Below are positions 25,167 through 34,780 of a stretch of 64,000 nt of DNA, one piece after another. Source of the DNA: JANQSP01 sp965226095 (lineage in GTDB: Bacteria > Bdellovibrionota > Bdellovibrionia > Bdellovibrionales > UBA1609); the NCBI GenBank assembly GCA_965226095.1, contig OZ245336.1:1178001-1242000 (forward strand). The letters run 5' to 3'. Numbering within the stretch: position 1 is the first letter of the stretch; every line of letters begins with the position of its first letter. Below the pieces are notes generated by a model. The model had not been told where the DNA came from. It saw only the letters and a list, made by a program, of their open reading frames with translations, and did no database searches. The position numbers were made by a program, and so were the translations under genes.

Positions 25167-26867
25167 ATGCCTTCCACTTTTCAACCAAAAAAATACCAAT
25201 TGCCCTTTGATTGGCAATCCAAAATTCAACCCCTATCGAAACTTCCTATTACTGGTGATAATACAATGGAAGTCGACGTATTGTTTGTGGGAGGAGGACC
25301 TGCCGGACTCAGTGGTGCCCTTCGACTCAAACAACTTAGCCAAAAAGATTTTCCCGATCTTCAAGTGGCCGTATTGGAAAAAGCCAGCCGCATAGGAGGG
25401 CACTCTCTATCTGGTGCTGTAATTAACCCTGTTGCTTTCAAAAAACTCTTTCCTGAATTAAATGAAAACAAACTCCCTTTTCGCCAAAAAGTAAAAAAAG
25501 AAAAATTATTTTATTTAACTGCCAACAGGAAATGGCCCTTACCACTACCTCCCACCATGAAAAACAAAAACTTTTATACGGCTTCCTTATGTGAAGTTCT
25601 CAGATGGATGGAAGAAAAAGCAGAAGCACTGGATATTAATATTTTTAGTTCCTTTACTGCTGATAAACTTCTAATAGACAATAACCAGGTAAAAGGAATT
25701 ATTACTGTTCCCTCCGGCCTAAACAGAGATGGAAATAAATCATCTAACTATCAAGAACCTGTTACCATTCGCAGTAAAGTGTTGGTTTTAGCGGAGGGCT
25801 CCCGTGGGCACTTATCACAAGCCTGGATGCAATGGAAAAATATTAAATCCAAGTACCCACAAACTTATGTATTGGGAGTAAAAGAAATATGGAAAACACT
25901 CCATGCACCACAAAATGAAATTTGGCACAGCATGGGCTGGCCTTTACCGATAGATTGTTTTGGTGGTACCTGGCTCTACCCTATAGGAAAAAACCTGGTA
26001 TCACTTGGTCTGTGTGCCAGCTTAAGTTCCTCTTTAAAAAATTTAGATGTACATCTAAAACTGCAGCAATTAAAAACACACCCTTTGTTTGCAAATATCT
26101 TAAAAGGGGGGAAATGCATAGAATGGGGAGCTAAAACTATTCCAGAAGGAGGTTATCATAGCATACCTGAAAAACTACATGATGATGGCTTGTTAATCGC
26201 AGGAGATGCTGCCAACATGGTCAATGTCCCGGCACTGAAAGGTATTCACTATGCCATGACCGCAGGAATATTCTCGGCAGAAACGATTTTTTCAGCTTTA
26301 AAATCTAAGGACTTTTCCTCTGCCATTTTAAAACAATACGATCAAAAAGTGAAAAAAAAAGGTTGTATTGCAAAAGAACTTTATCCTGTCCGTAATGTAC
26401 GACAAGCTTTTGATAAAAATATCTTTTGGGGTTTATTAAAATCAGGACTAATATTTTTAACAAAAGGCTTGTTTCCTGGAGATTCCAGGCATACATTGGA
26501 AGATGCTGAAAAAACACGAACAAAAACAGATTCAATAAGTGAACAGTTGAAACAATCTGATTTTTTTCAAAAAAATAATAAACAGGATCAGAAAACCATG
26601 AAAACAATAAGTAAATTGGAAGCCGTGTACTTATCAGGCAATAAAACCAGAGATGACATTCCTCCACACTTGACTACCAAAGACAACCTGCCAGAGGAAA
26701 TACAAAAATTTTATGAAAACCTGTGCCCGGCTGGTGTCTATGAGAGAAAAGATGGTAAACTAATTATCAATGCTCCCAACTGTGTGGACTGTAAGGCCAC
26801 AGATGTGCTAGGACCACGATGGAATCCAAAAGAAGGCGGTACCGGTCCTAACTACCAACAAATGTAA
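25167..26867 (+). CDS. Electron-transfer flavoprotein:quinone oxidoreductase
   Basis: ETF-QO passes electrons from ETF (acyl-CoA and amino-acid oxidation) to the quinone pool at the inner membrane. The 566-residue protein has the FAD dinucleotide fold (DVLFVGGGPAGLSGALRL near residue 38), the FAD-binding GDAANMVNVPALKGIHYAM near residue 348, and a C-terminal iron-sulfur domain: CPAGVYE, then NCVDCKATDVLGPRW and GGTGPNY. In well-studied members the cluster has a CxxCxxC here; this protein has Cys-x-x-Cys but Thr at the third position, so one ligand is missing. ETF subunits are not in the window. Follows ybeY by 11 bases. Confidence 0.9.
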   Translation: MPSTFQPKKYQLPFDWQSKIQPLSKLPITGDNTMEVDVLFVGGGPAGLSGALRLKQLSQKDFPDLQVAVLEKASRIGGHSLSGAVINPVAFKKLFPELNENKLPFRQKVKKEKLFYLTANRKWPLPLPPTMKNKNFYTASLCEVLRWMEEKAEALDINIFSSFTADKLLIDNNQVKGIITVPSGLNRDGNKSSNYQEPVTIRSKVLVLAEGSRGHLSQAWMQWKNIKSKYPQTYVLGVKEIWKTLHAPQNEIWHSMGWPLPIDCFGGTWLYPIGKNLVSLGLCASLSSSLKNLDVHLKLQQLKTHPLFANILKGGKCIEWGAKTIPEGGYHSIPEKLHDDGLLIAGDAANMVNVPALKGIHYAMTAGIFSAETIFSALKSKDFSSAILKQYDQKVKKKGCIAKELYPVRNVRQAFDKNIFWGLLKSGLIFLTKGLFPGDSRHTLEDAEKTRTKTDSISEQLKQSDFFQKNNKQDQKTMKTISKLEAVYLSGNKTRDDIPPHLTTKDNLPEEIQKFYENLCPAGVYERKDGKLIINAPNCVDCKATDVLGPRWNPKEGGTGPNYQQM

Positions 26868-26882
26868 CCCTGGAAAATAATA

Positions 26883-27788
26883 ATGAATAAACATAAAATA
26901 GGAATTCTGTTTGCTCTTTGTACGTCTTTATGCTGGGCTGTTTTAGCCATCATTTTGAAGTACGTTTTGGAATTTGTAAATGCAGGCAGTGTGGTATGGA
27001 TCAGAATGTCTGTTGCCTCCATTGTTTTAATAATCTTTTTCTCTATTAAAAATCCAAAGCAACTGATCATATTTAGAAAACCGCCTTTATTGGCAATAAT
27101 CTCTGCTCTCTGTTTGGCCATCAACTATTTTGCCTACATGAAAGGCCTGGAGCTCACCAATGTCAGCAATACACAAGTCATGATACAATCTGGTACTATC
27201 TTGTTGATTTTAGCTGGTATTTTTTATTTCAAAGAACGCTTGTCTCTACTACAAGGTTTTGGAATATTATGTGCTTTATTTGGGTTTTATTTATTTTACT
27301 TGGATCAAATCTCACAACTTACAGAACATTGGAGAACACATTTATATGGCAATCTAGTAATTTTCATCGGTGGCACCTGTTGGGCTTTATTTAGCATCTT
27401 TCAAAAAAAACTTTCTCAACAATGGGCACCACAACAACTGAATGTTTTAACTTATACAGTTGCCGCACTGGTTCTTGTAACATTGGCTGATTTTAATATT
27501 CTATCCAACCTTAATGCAACACAATGGTTTATCCTGATTGCTCTTGGTGGCAATACTCTTGTTGCTTATGGATGTTTGGCAGAAGCACTCAAAAGAGCTC
27601 CTGCATCTTATGTTGGTTTTATGATTACACTAGACCCGCTCATCACCATTGCCATTATTCAAATAATGAGTGTATACGGAATAAATATAATTGATCCTGA
27701 ACCTTTGAATTGGCATGGATATGCCGGCACTTTACTGGTAGCCTGTGGTATCAGTCTTACTCTACTAATCAAATCTAAAAAGAAATAA
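26883..27788 (+). CDS. EamA/DMT-family permease
   Basis: A 301-residue protein with ten predicted membrane helices in two EamA halves (first around LCWAVLAIILKYVLEF, second starting near IGGTCWALFSIFQKK). The second half ends APASYVGFMITLDPLITI, the usual EamA closing helices. Members export amino acids, nucleosides or other metabolites; the substrate cannot be told. Starts 15 bases after the ETF-QO stop, so it is probably the last gene of the murJ-ybeY-ETF-QO operon. Confidence 0.88.
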   Translation: MNKHKIGILFALCTSLCWAVLAIILKYVLEFVNAGSVVWIRMSVASIVLIIFFSIKNPKQLIIFRKPPLLAIISALCLAINYFAYMKGLELTNVSNTQVMIQSGTILLILAGIFYFKERLSLLQGFGILCALFGFYLFYLDQISQLTEHWRTHLYGNLVIFIGGTCWALFSIFQKKLSQQWAPQQLNVLTYTVAALVLVTLADFNILSNLNATQWFILIALGGNTLVAYGCLAEALKRAPASYVGFMITLDPLITIAIIQIMSVYGINIIDPEPLNWHGYAGTLLVACGISLTLLIKSKKK

Positions 27789-27901
27789 GATCTTTTTTAA
27801 ATGGCATAAGACAACTATGACACTGACTTTTTAGATCAATGCCTATTTTATCTTTGAAACTATTTATAAAATTTTTCATATTTACCAAAAAATAACTTCG
27901 A

Positions 27902-28327
27902 TTATTTAAGGCATTTACGTCTGAGGCACTCGTCTACACTATAACGATTTCCTCCTACAACAGTGAAATAGAGAAAAACCACCGCATACAAAAGAGCCAA
28001 CTCTTTTTTAGCAAAAGGATCAGGAAAATGAAAAATTAAACCAGCCACCGACATAGTGATAAGCAAACTCAGAGAAGCAAAGCGTGTCAGTAACCCCACC
28101 AACAACAAAAGAGCACAAAAGAATTCTGCAAAAGTGGCCAAGCCCAGACTCAAAGTGGAACCAAGACCTAAAGGATCAGGAAAAAAATCTACTTTTTCAG
28201 AAAACCCGGACAGTTTTTCCCAGCCATGAGTGAATATAAAAACAGATGCAATAACACGTAAAACAAGCTCAGCTAAATCTCTATACTTTTGTTTTACATG
28301 ACCTAATACACATTTCACATTACACAT
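27902..28327 (-). CDS. DoxX-family membrane protein
   Basis: From the ATG at 28327, preceded by GGGGGT, the protein is 141 residues with four membrane helices: LVLRVIASVFIFTHGWEKL, a second with FAEFFCALLLLVGLLTRFASL, a third with LLITMSVAGLIFHF and a last YAVVFLYFTVVGG. The GW-x-KL and LTRFASL segments are DoxX hallmarks. DoxX proteins sit in the inner membrane, often tied to redox or oxidative stress; the precise function here is unknown. The frame is open 13 codons upstream. An AT-rich 196-base gap separates it from the divergent lipoprotein gene. Confidence 0.88.
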   Translation of the reverse strand: MCNVKCVLGHVKQKYRDLAELVLRVIASVFIFTHGWEKLSGFSEKVDFFPDPLGLGSTLSLGLATFAEFFCALLLLVGLLTRFASLSLLITMSVAGLIFHFPDPFAKKELALLYAVVFLYFTVVGGNRYSVDECLRRKCLK

Positions 28328-28563
28328 ACTAACCCCCTTGTTTTTTCCTTTAAAGTAAGATAACACCTTTAAAGGTTTATTATCAATAAAATGCTCTTAA
28401 AATTTAATTTAAAACCTAATAAGACATATTACATTAAAAATTAAAGGAAAATATCCATTTTAAACAAGCCTAAAGTGTAACAAAACAATCAAATAATTCT
28501 CCTTTTCACTAAGAGTGAAAAAATTGCTTAACTTTCCTGCACTCTATTACGATACAGTTAATT

Positions 28564-29505
28564 ATGAAAAATGCAATAATGAAGGTATCCATCTTTTTTA
28601 TATCCTTCATGTTTTTTTGTTTGTCCTGCTCTGAAGAAAGCAAACATAATTCAAAGAGACAGAGCCAAAGAGAAGCTAATGCGAACAAGCTTGATGACGA
28701 ACAAACCAATTTGAATATTACCAAATACCAAAAAGTGAATGTTAATTTTCATAATCTGGATGGTTCACTGATTCATGTAACCAAAAGAAATGTCACTAGG
28801 GTTATTCAACCTATATGCCGGGGAATGAATGGTTGTCTTCAAGTGTGTGAACATTTACAAGAACCTCATTGTAAACAATCCTCTATCAGACAAGTGGCTA
28901 ACTTATGGCTAAACGCAATCCATCAATATACAGACTGGACACAAGCCAGGGATAGTTTGGATTTAATTGCAAAAAAATCTGATGTGGCTCAGTTTCTCAA
29001 AATGGCTGATGAAAACAACCAAGTAATAAAAGCTTTGTTCAATATGCATAGTTCCGCAGATTGTCCGTTGGTTAATAAACAAAATATATATTTTAGCTAC
29101 ACTCCCCAGGCTTCTTTGTACTTAAACCCTCAAACAATAACAGATGAAGAGGACTCTAATGATGTAGGTGAAATTGAGCCTTTATTAGCTTCCAATATGA
29201 AAAAAATTATTGATGGAAATACTGCCCCGTTTGATATTCAAATATTTACCAGTTTCATAAAACAATGCTTTGGTTATAATTCCAAAACATTTATTGAAAT
29301 TGCGGCTACAATTGAAAACACTTCTGCATTAGATCTTGGTCATCGCTTAATTTCTCAAGCCTGCAATATGAATGATGAATGTATCCGCCTGGCCTACTGT
29401 GAAATAGATTCTGATCCTGTTTGGCAAAAAGTAGGGATGGAGATGCAAGATTTAGGTTGCGATTTTAATGATTTTTCCGAGGTTACAGCTCCTGAGTTGA
29501 ATTAG
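28564..29505 (+). CDS. Lipoprotein of unknown function
   Basis: The 313-residue protein has a type II signal peptide (IFFISFMFFCLSC, lipobox Cys near residue 22) and a mature part rich in Asn, Asp and Cys. Cys-rich clusters include CRGMNGCLQVCEHLQEPHC near residues 90-108 and CNMNDECIRLAYC near residues 266-280; several could form disulfides. No recognisable family. It is single, with a divergent DoxX gene upstream and the 16S unit downstream; a decayed minus-strand fragment follows at 29514. Confidence 0.8.
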   Translation: MKNAIMKVSIFFISFMFFCLSCSEESKHNSKRQSQREANANKLDDEQTNLNITKYQKVNVNFHNLDGSLIHVTKRNVTRVIQPICRGMNGCLQVCEHLQEPHCKQSSIRQVANLWLNAIHQYTDWTQARDSLDLIAKKSDVAQFLKMADENNQVIKALFNMHSSADCPLVNKQNIYFSYTPQASLYLNPQTITDEEDSNDVGEIEPLLASNMKKIIDGNTAPFDIQIFTSFIKQCFGYNSKTFIEIAATIENTSALDLGHRLISQACNMNDECIRLAYCEIDSDPVWQKVGMEMQDLGCDFNDFSEVTAPELN

Positions 29506-29513
29506 TTCAGCAT

Positions 29514-29660
29514 TTACAAAAGTACAGATTCAGCCGAACGCCCTTTATCATCTCTGAGTGACAAATCCACATCATGCTCTTCAAACACGGACAATAAATA
29601 CTCTTGATGAGTTTCAACAATACAGTAACCTGCTGTTTGACCTTTAAATATATAGAAGTT
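29514..29660 (-). pseudogene. Possible C-terminal remnant of a lost gene
   Basis: On the minus strand, 48 codons run from just after a TAA to a stop at 29514 with no start codon, reading FKGQTAGYCIVETHQEYLL, then VFEEHDVDLSLRDDKGRSAE. Codon composition looks protein-like and the HDVDLSLRDDKGRSAE part resembles the end of an ankyrin-type repeat, but this is weak. It may be the 3' tail of a deleted gene, between the lipoprotein and the 16S promoter. Confidence 0.3.
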
Positions 29661-29849
29661 TTACACAAACTGATAGAAGTAAACAGCTGTGCTCTGGAAA
29701 TATCTCAAATAATAGATATTTAATACCACCACAAAAGATTATAATATCTCAAAGAAATACTGCTAACTATTGATTTTTACAGGCTATAATACCCTAAAGC
29801 TCTACATTCATTAAGTAAGAAAAAACAGCCTATAGCATCAAAACAAGTA

Positions 29850-29877
29850 TTGACCCTAATTCCTATTTTATTATACT
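29850..29877 (+). promoter_or_regulatory. Promoter of the 16S rRNA unit
   Basis: TTGACC at 29850-29855 and TATACT at 29872-29877 with a 16-base spacer. The predicted transcript start (about 29884) falls right at the pre-16S processing stem (29886), so the leader is very short. Confidence 0.65.
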
Positions 29878-29885
29878 GTTTCCTC

Positions 29886-29910
29886 GCTCTTTGAAAACTG
29901 AATAGCCAGC
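29886..29910 (+). other. Pre-16S processing stem, 5' arm
   Basis: Pairs with 31618-31641 over 22 base pairs with one mismatch and one bulge. It brackets the 16S gene as an RNase III-type processing stem. Confidence 0.8.
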
Positions 29911-30017
29911 CTATTTTATGTTTCGGGGACTCACTGGTTTATTCCAGTGGGTTCTATATAACTTTGTCAATTTTAATTGATGAAATTTTTTTGTTGGAAT
30001 TTTTAATTTTCCATTTT

Positions 30018-31539
<1,522 letters not shown>

Positions 31540-31617
31540 TGAATGAAAGTTTTTAGCGTTTTGTTTTTATAAACATTTGGCTTTAAACTGAACTTCTAGG
31601 TCAAACCCGAGACAAAA

Positions 31618-31641
31618 GCTGGCATTCAGTTTTGAAAGAGC
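31618..31641 (+). other. Pre-16S processing stem, 3' arm
   Basis: Complement of 29886-29910 (gctgg, attcagtttt and aaagagc pair). Shows that the 16S transcript can be processed as a single unit without 23S. Confidence 0.8.
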
Positions 31642-31668
31642 ATCTACAGATACTAAGGAGCACTAAAC

Positions 31669-32203
31669 ATGAGAAAGTACCTACCAAAAGGAATAGTGAA
31701 ACTTATACTGCCATTGCTCCTATTAACCTTCATAGGTTGTAAAGAAAAGGTGAAATTACAAAAAAACACCTCATTTCAACCAGAGTGTGTGCACATACAT
31801 AATAATTCTGTTTCAAAGGATCTAACTTGCTCCAATAAAGGGATAGTAGCTTGTGGAACCGTACCAGGCTCAATAAATATTAATACCTATTGTATTGATT
31901 CAAACGATAATATATTAGAGAACAGCACACCAACATGTAAATCAGATAATAGAGAAGATCAGTGCATGTTAATTGTACAAACAGGAGACACAGACACATC
32001 AAAAATACAAAAAAACAGCACATTTTTACCAAGCTGTGGAAGTAACACGTACTCTACACCAAATTGCACAGGTTCAAAGAAGGCAGCTTGTGGAACTACA
32101 TCCGGATCAAATGTTAAACCATAGTATTGATTCAAATGACAACATCCAATACGCAGATCCTCCAGAATGTGATGAAGGTGTACCTACATGTGAGCCAATA
32201 TAA
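31669..32203 (+). pseudogene. Two-repeat Cys-rich lipoprotein with a frameshift
   Basis: AAGGAG precedes the ATG. A type II signal peptide (LILPLLLLTFIGC) leads to two copies of a 60-70 residue repeat: LQKNTSFQPEC, ACGTVPGS, YCIDSNDNI, PTC; then IQKNSTFLPSC, ACGTTSGS. In the second copy the frame ends in TAG at 32122-32124. Alignment with the first copy indicates one lost base near 32124, after which SIDSNDNIQYADPPECDEG continues in the next frame to 32203. As encoded, the product is 151 residues. A third copy of the repeat is the separate lipoprotein at 32250. Function unknown; six conserved Cys per repeat suggest disulfides. Confidence 0.65.
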
Positions 32204-32249
32204 AAAATAAGCTTGATATAACTAAAATTTAAAATAAAAAGGAAAAATA

Positions 32250-32603
32250 ATGAGATTTATACCCTTGTTGCTCTTGGTGTTCTTAATAAGCTGTAACCAA
32301 GCGGAAAAAAAAATGGAAGAACAAAATCAATTACTCAAACAAATATTAGAGCAAGTACAATCATCACAATTAAAATTACAAAAAAACAGTACCTTTACAC
32401 CAGAGTGTACCGAGAGTTTACTTTCTACACGTTCCTACTATGGATCTCCAAAATGCCCTGTAGGCACAGAACCTGCTTGCGGAACTATATCTGGATCTGG
32501 AGAAATGAATGTATACTGCATTAATTTAAATGATATCATCACAGCTACTGAACCGACTTGTATAGAAGGTCGTAGCTATTGCTTTCAAAAAACTCTTGAA
32601 TAG
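32250..32603 (+). CDS. Single-repeat Cys-rich lipoprotein
   Basis: A 117-residue protein: signal peptide with lipobox (LLVFLISC), a short coiled coil (KKMEEQNQLLKQILEQVQS), then one repeat related to those at 31669: LQKNSTFTPEC, then KCPVGTEPACGTISGSG, VYCINLNDI, EPTC. The repeat has six Cys at similar spacing. Coil-plus-repeat suggests an oligomeric envelope lipoprotein. No known family recognised. AAGGA precedes the ATG; DUF805 gene 1 follows after 8 bases. Confidence 0.75.
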   Translation: MRFIPLLLLVFLISCNQAEKKMEEQNQLLKQILEQVQSSQLKLQKNSTFTPECTESLLSTRSYYGSPKCPVGTEPACGTISGSGEMNVYCINLNDIITATEPTCIEGRSYCFQKTLE

Positions 32604-32611
32604 AACTATAC

Positions 32612-33109
32612 ATGATAAAATACCTAAAAGATTTTTTTAGTTATAAAGGTAAAATAGATCGACGAACATATCTAATTTCACTTCCTATAACATTCATAAT
32701 GGCATTTCTCATTTTCTTAGTATTTCTTGGAGGAATGTATCTGTTTGGATTTTTTTCTAATTCTATGTATAGTAAAGCCTTCTTTGAAGCTATAATGTTT
32801 ACTTCTTTAGTGGTAACCTATTTCTTCCCAGCAATAAAAAGACTACATGATATCAATTTTTCAACTTGGTTTTATACACCATTTATTCTCATCGGAATTA
32901 TATATTGGATGATGTTGGAGGATGTAAATAGTAAGTTAGGTGTAAAATTTAGATTCGAGATACTAAGCGGATTTGAAATGACCTTCGCCATATTAACAAC
33001 AGGCTTAATAGGAATCAGTTTAATTATAAGTCTTATCCTACTTTTTAAAAAAGGAATTAAAGGACCTAACCCTCATGGACCAGAGCCTTTGGAAGTAAGT
33101 AACAATTGA
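32612..33109 (+). CDS. DUF805 membrane protein 1
   Basis: A 165-residue protein with four membrane helices. DUF805 landmarks: FFSYKGKIDRRTYLIS at the N-terminus, a middle AIKRLHDINFSTW and the C-terminal LLFKKGIKGPNPHGPEPLE. DUF805 proteins (E. coli YhaH/YhaI-like) are inner-membrane proteins of unknown function. Four paralogues cluster between the 16S gene and tRNA-Ile. Weak Shine-Dalgarno; likely cotranslated with the lipoprotein upstream. Its stop codon is inside the -35 of the next gene's promoter. Confidence 0.85.
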   Translation: MIKYLKDFFSYKGKIDRRTYLISLPITFIMAFLIFLVFLGGMYLFGFFSNSMYSKAFFEAIMFTSLVVTYFFPAIKRLHDINFSTWFYTPFILIGIIYWMMLEDVNSKLGVKFRFEILSGFEMTFAILTTGLIGISLIISLILLFKKGIKGPNPHGPEPLEVSNN

Positions 33110-33192
33110 CATGAAAAATCAAAAATTTAATATAATAACTTATTAAAATTTTATTGAGAGTGAATCTTTATGTTTAAAAAATTTTTTACTTA
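33103..33192 (+). repeat. 90-bp repeat, copy 1 (promoter plus gene start)
   Basis: Identical to 33607-33696. It contains the upstream stop codon, TTGACA (33106-33111), a -10 candidate (TAATAT or TATAAT around 33128-33136) and the first eight codons of a DUF805 gene. Outside it, the paralogues diverge. Confidence 0.85.
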
Positions 33193-33613
33193 TAAAGGCA
33201 GAATAGGACGCAAAACTTACCTCATAACCACTTTAGCAATTATAGTATCAGGTGTGATTTGCACACTTATAGCAGCAGCAGGAATCTCTATTGGCATTTC
33301 TCATAAATTCGAAGCATTACTGATTCTCCCTGGTATTGTATTAATATGGATAGTAGTGTGGATCATCTTTTCATTTCCTGTTGTTAAAAGATTACATGAT
33401 ATAGGTATATCAGGTTGGTTTTTTTTATTGCTATTATTAGACGTGGCATACAGATTGTTTCGTAGAATCTATCTGAACAATGTAAGGTACTTAGAAATAG
33501 AAATACCTCTCTTAGTAATTAGTATCTCCATACTTCTTATTCTTTTATTTAAAAAAGGAACCAAAGGGTCTAACTCTTATGGCTCGGATCCTTTGCAAAC
33601 AGATAGCAATTGA
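33170..33613 (+). CDS. DUF805 membrane protein 2
   Basis: 147 residues, four membrane helices, FFTYKGRIGRKTYLIT at the start, VVKRLHDIGISGWFF in the middle and LLFKKGTKGSNSYGSDPLQ at the end. The last motif matches the DUF805 GPNxYGPDP ending with Ser replacing Pro. Driven by its own promoter in the 90-bp repeat that overlaps the previous gene's stop codon. Function unknown. Confidence 0.86.
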   Translation: MFKKFFTYKGRIGRKTYLITTLAIIVSGVICTLIAAAGISIGISHKFEALLILPGIVLIWIVVWIIFSFPVVKRLHDIGISGWFFLLLLLDVAYRLFRRIYLNNVRYLEIEIPLLVISISILLILLFKKGTKGSNSYGSDPLQTDSN

Positions 33614-33696
33614 CATGAAAAATCAAAAATTTAATATAATAACTTATTAAAATTTTATTGAGAGTGAATCTTTATGTTTAAAAAATTTTTTACTTA
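33607..33696 (+). repeat. 90-bp repeat, copy 2 (promoter plus gene start)
   Basis: Second identical copy of 33103-33192, with TTGACA at 33610-33615. Its identity against diverged gene bodies suggests recent duplication or gene conversion. Confidence 0.85.
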
Positions 33697-34183
33697 CAAA
33701 GGCAGAATAGGACGTAGAACTTATGTTATTTCTTTAAGCTTGGTTTTGTGTGCAGTATTTTCTTTAGCTTTGATATTATTTTGGATAATGTATACTTCTG
33801 GCATTGTGACTCTTGATGATTATAAATCGGCTATTCCTCATAAAATATCATCACGAATCATTTTCTCTTTATTATTTGCTACAATTATATCATTCCCTAT
33901 TGTCAAACGACTACACGATATAGAAGCATCAGGTTACTTTTTTTTATTCTACCCAGGTCCTCATTTATTGATCTTAGCATGTATAGATTTAAATGGACAA
34001 TTCAGATTTGAGTTATTAGAGGAGATAACATGGCTAGCAAAAGGAATATCAGTAGTAATGGTATTCTTATGGATACTTTCAATATTTGCTCTTCTTGTAG
34101 CTTGCACTCTTCTTGTCTTTATGAAAGGGACAAAAGGATTAAATAATTATGGGCCGGATCCTCTGCAAACAGGTAATCATTGA
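33674..34183 (+). CDS. DUF805 membrane protein 3
   Basis: 169 residues. Same architecture: FFTYKGRIGRRTYVIS, IVKRLHDIEASGYFF, and FMKGTKGLNNYGPDPLQ near the end. Longer loop between helices 3 and 4 than paralogue 2. Its first eight codons and promoter are identical to paralogue 2, so the two are products of a local duplication. Function unknown. Confidence 0.86.
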   Translation: MFKKFFTYKGRIGRRTYVISLSLVLCAVFSLALILFWIMYTSGIVTLDDYKSAIPHKISSRIIFSLLFATIISFPIVKRLHDIEASGYFFLFYPGPHLLILACIDLNGQFRFELLEEITWLAKGISVVMVFLWILSIFALLVACTLLVFMKGTKGLNNYGPDPLQTGNH

Positions 34184-34208
34184 CAGAATTTATTAACTCT
34201 TTTATAAA
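34180..34208 (+). promoter_or_regulatory. Promoter overlapping the DUF805-3 stop codon
   Basis: TTGACA 34180-34185 (sharing the TGA stop) and TATAAA 34203-34208, spacer 17. Reads into the lipoprotein at 34249. Confidence 0.65.
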
Positions 34209-34248
34209 ACAACAGCAGATATAGGGTTATAAAACAAGGAAAAAGTTT

Positions 34249-34611
34249 ATGGGAAAATACTATAAATCTATAGGAATATTAGCTGTTTTATTTTTTCTAA
34301 GCGCTTGTATAACTCTCACGGAAGAAGAAAAGAAAGTGAGAATCGCAACAAGTCCGGATATTGTGAAAAACTGCCGCTTTATTGATAGTTTTAAAATTAT
34401 GACAGCTACGATGCTCCCTATGGGTACGCAAGTAGGTGCTACTCCTGCTTATACCCTCCTATTCCCTATCCCTATGAATAAGCTTTCAAAGCTACAAAAA
34501 TATAAAATAAAACGCACCACACTAAAAATGGGTGGTAATACTGCTTTTTTTGACTCAAACAAAAAATTTAAACTGGTTAAAAAAATTAAAGCATACCTTT
34601 GTGCACAGTAA
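34249..34611 (+). CDS. DUF4156-like lipoprotein
   Basis: 120 residues: signal peptide with lipobox (LAVLFFLSAC), then ITLTEEEKKVRIATSPDIVKNCRFID, which resembles the DUF4156 (YjeI-like) opening where a Val-rich strand precedes a conserved Cys. The rest (RTTLKMGGNTAFF) also fits, with the GGN segment. Outer-membrane or periplasmic lipoprotein of unknown function. It has its own promoter and follows DUF805-3. Confidence 0.65.
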   Translation: MGKYYKSIGILAVLFFLSACITLTEEEKKVRIATSPDIVKNCRFIDSFKIMTATMLPMGTQVGATPAYTLLFPIPMNKLSKLQKYKIKRTTLKMGGNTAFFDSNKKFKLVKKIKAYLCAQ

Positions 34612-34780
34612 TCAACTCAAGCAAGCAGATTAACAAAACATGATTCACTAATATGAAAAAAATACACAATATAGCTCTTAAGACAGTTTTTGTAAGAAAA
34701 AACTTAATGAATCCATGTAGATAAAACACATTGTAAGGTTTAACTGGACTTGCAAAGTAAGATCACTACACTACCAGACC

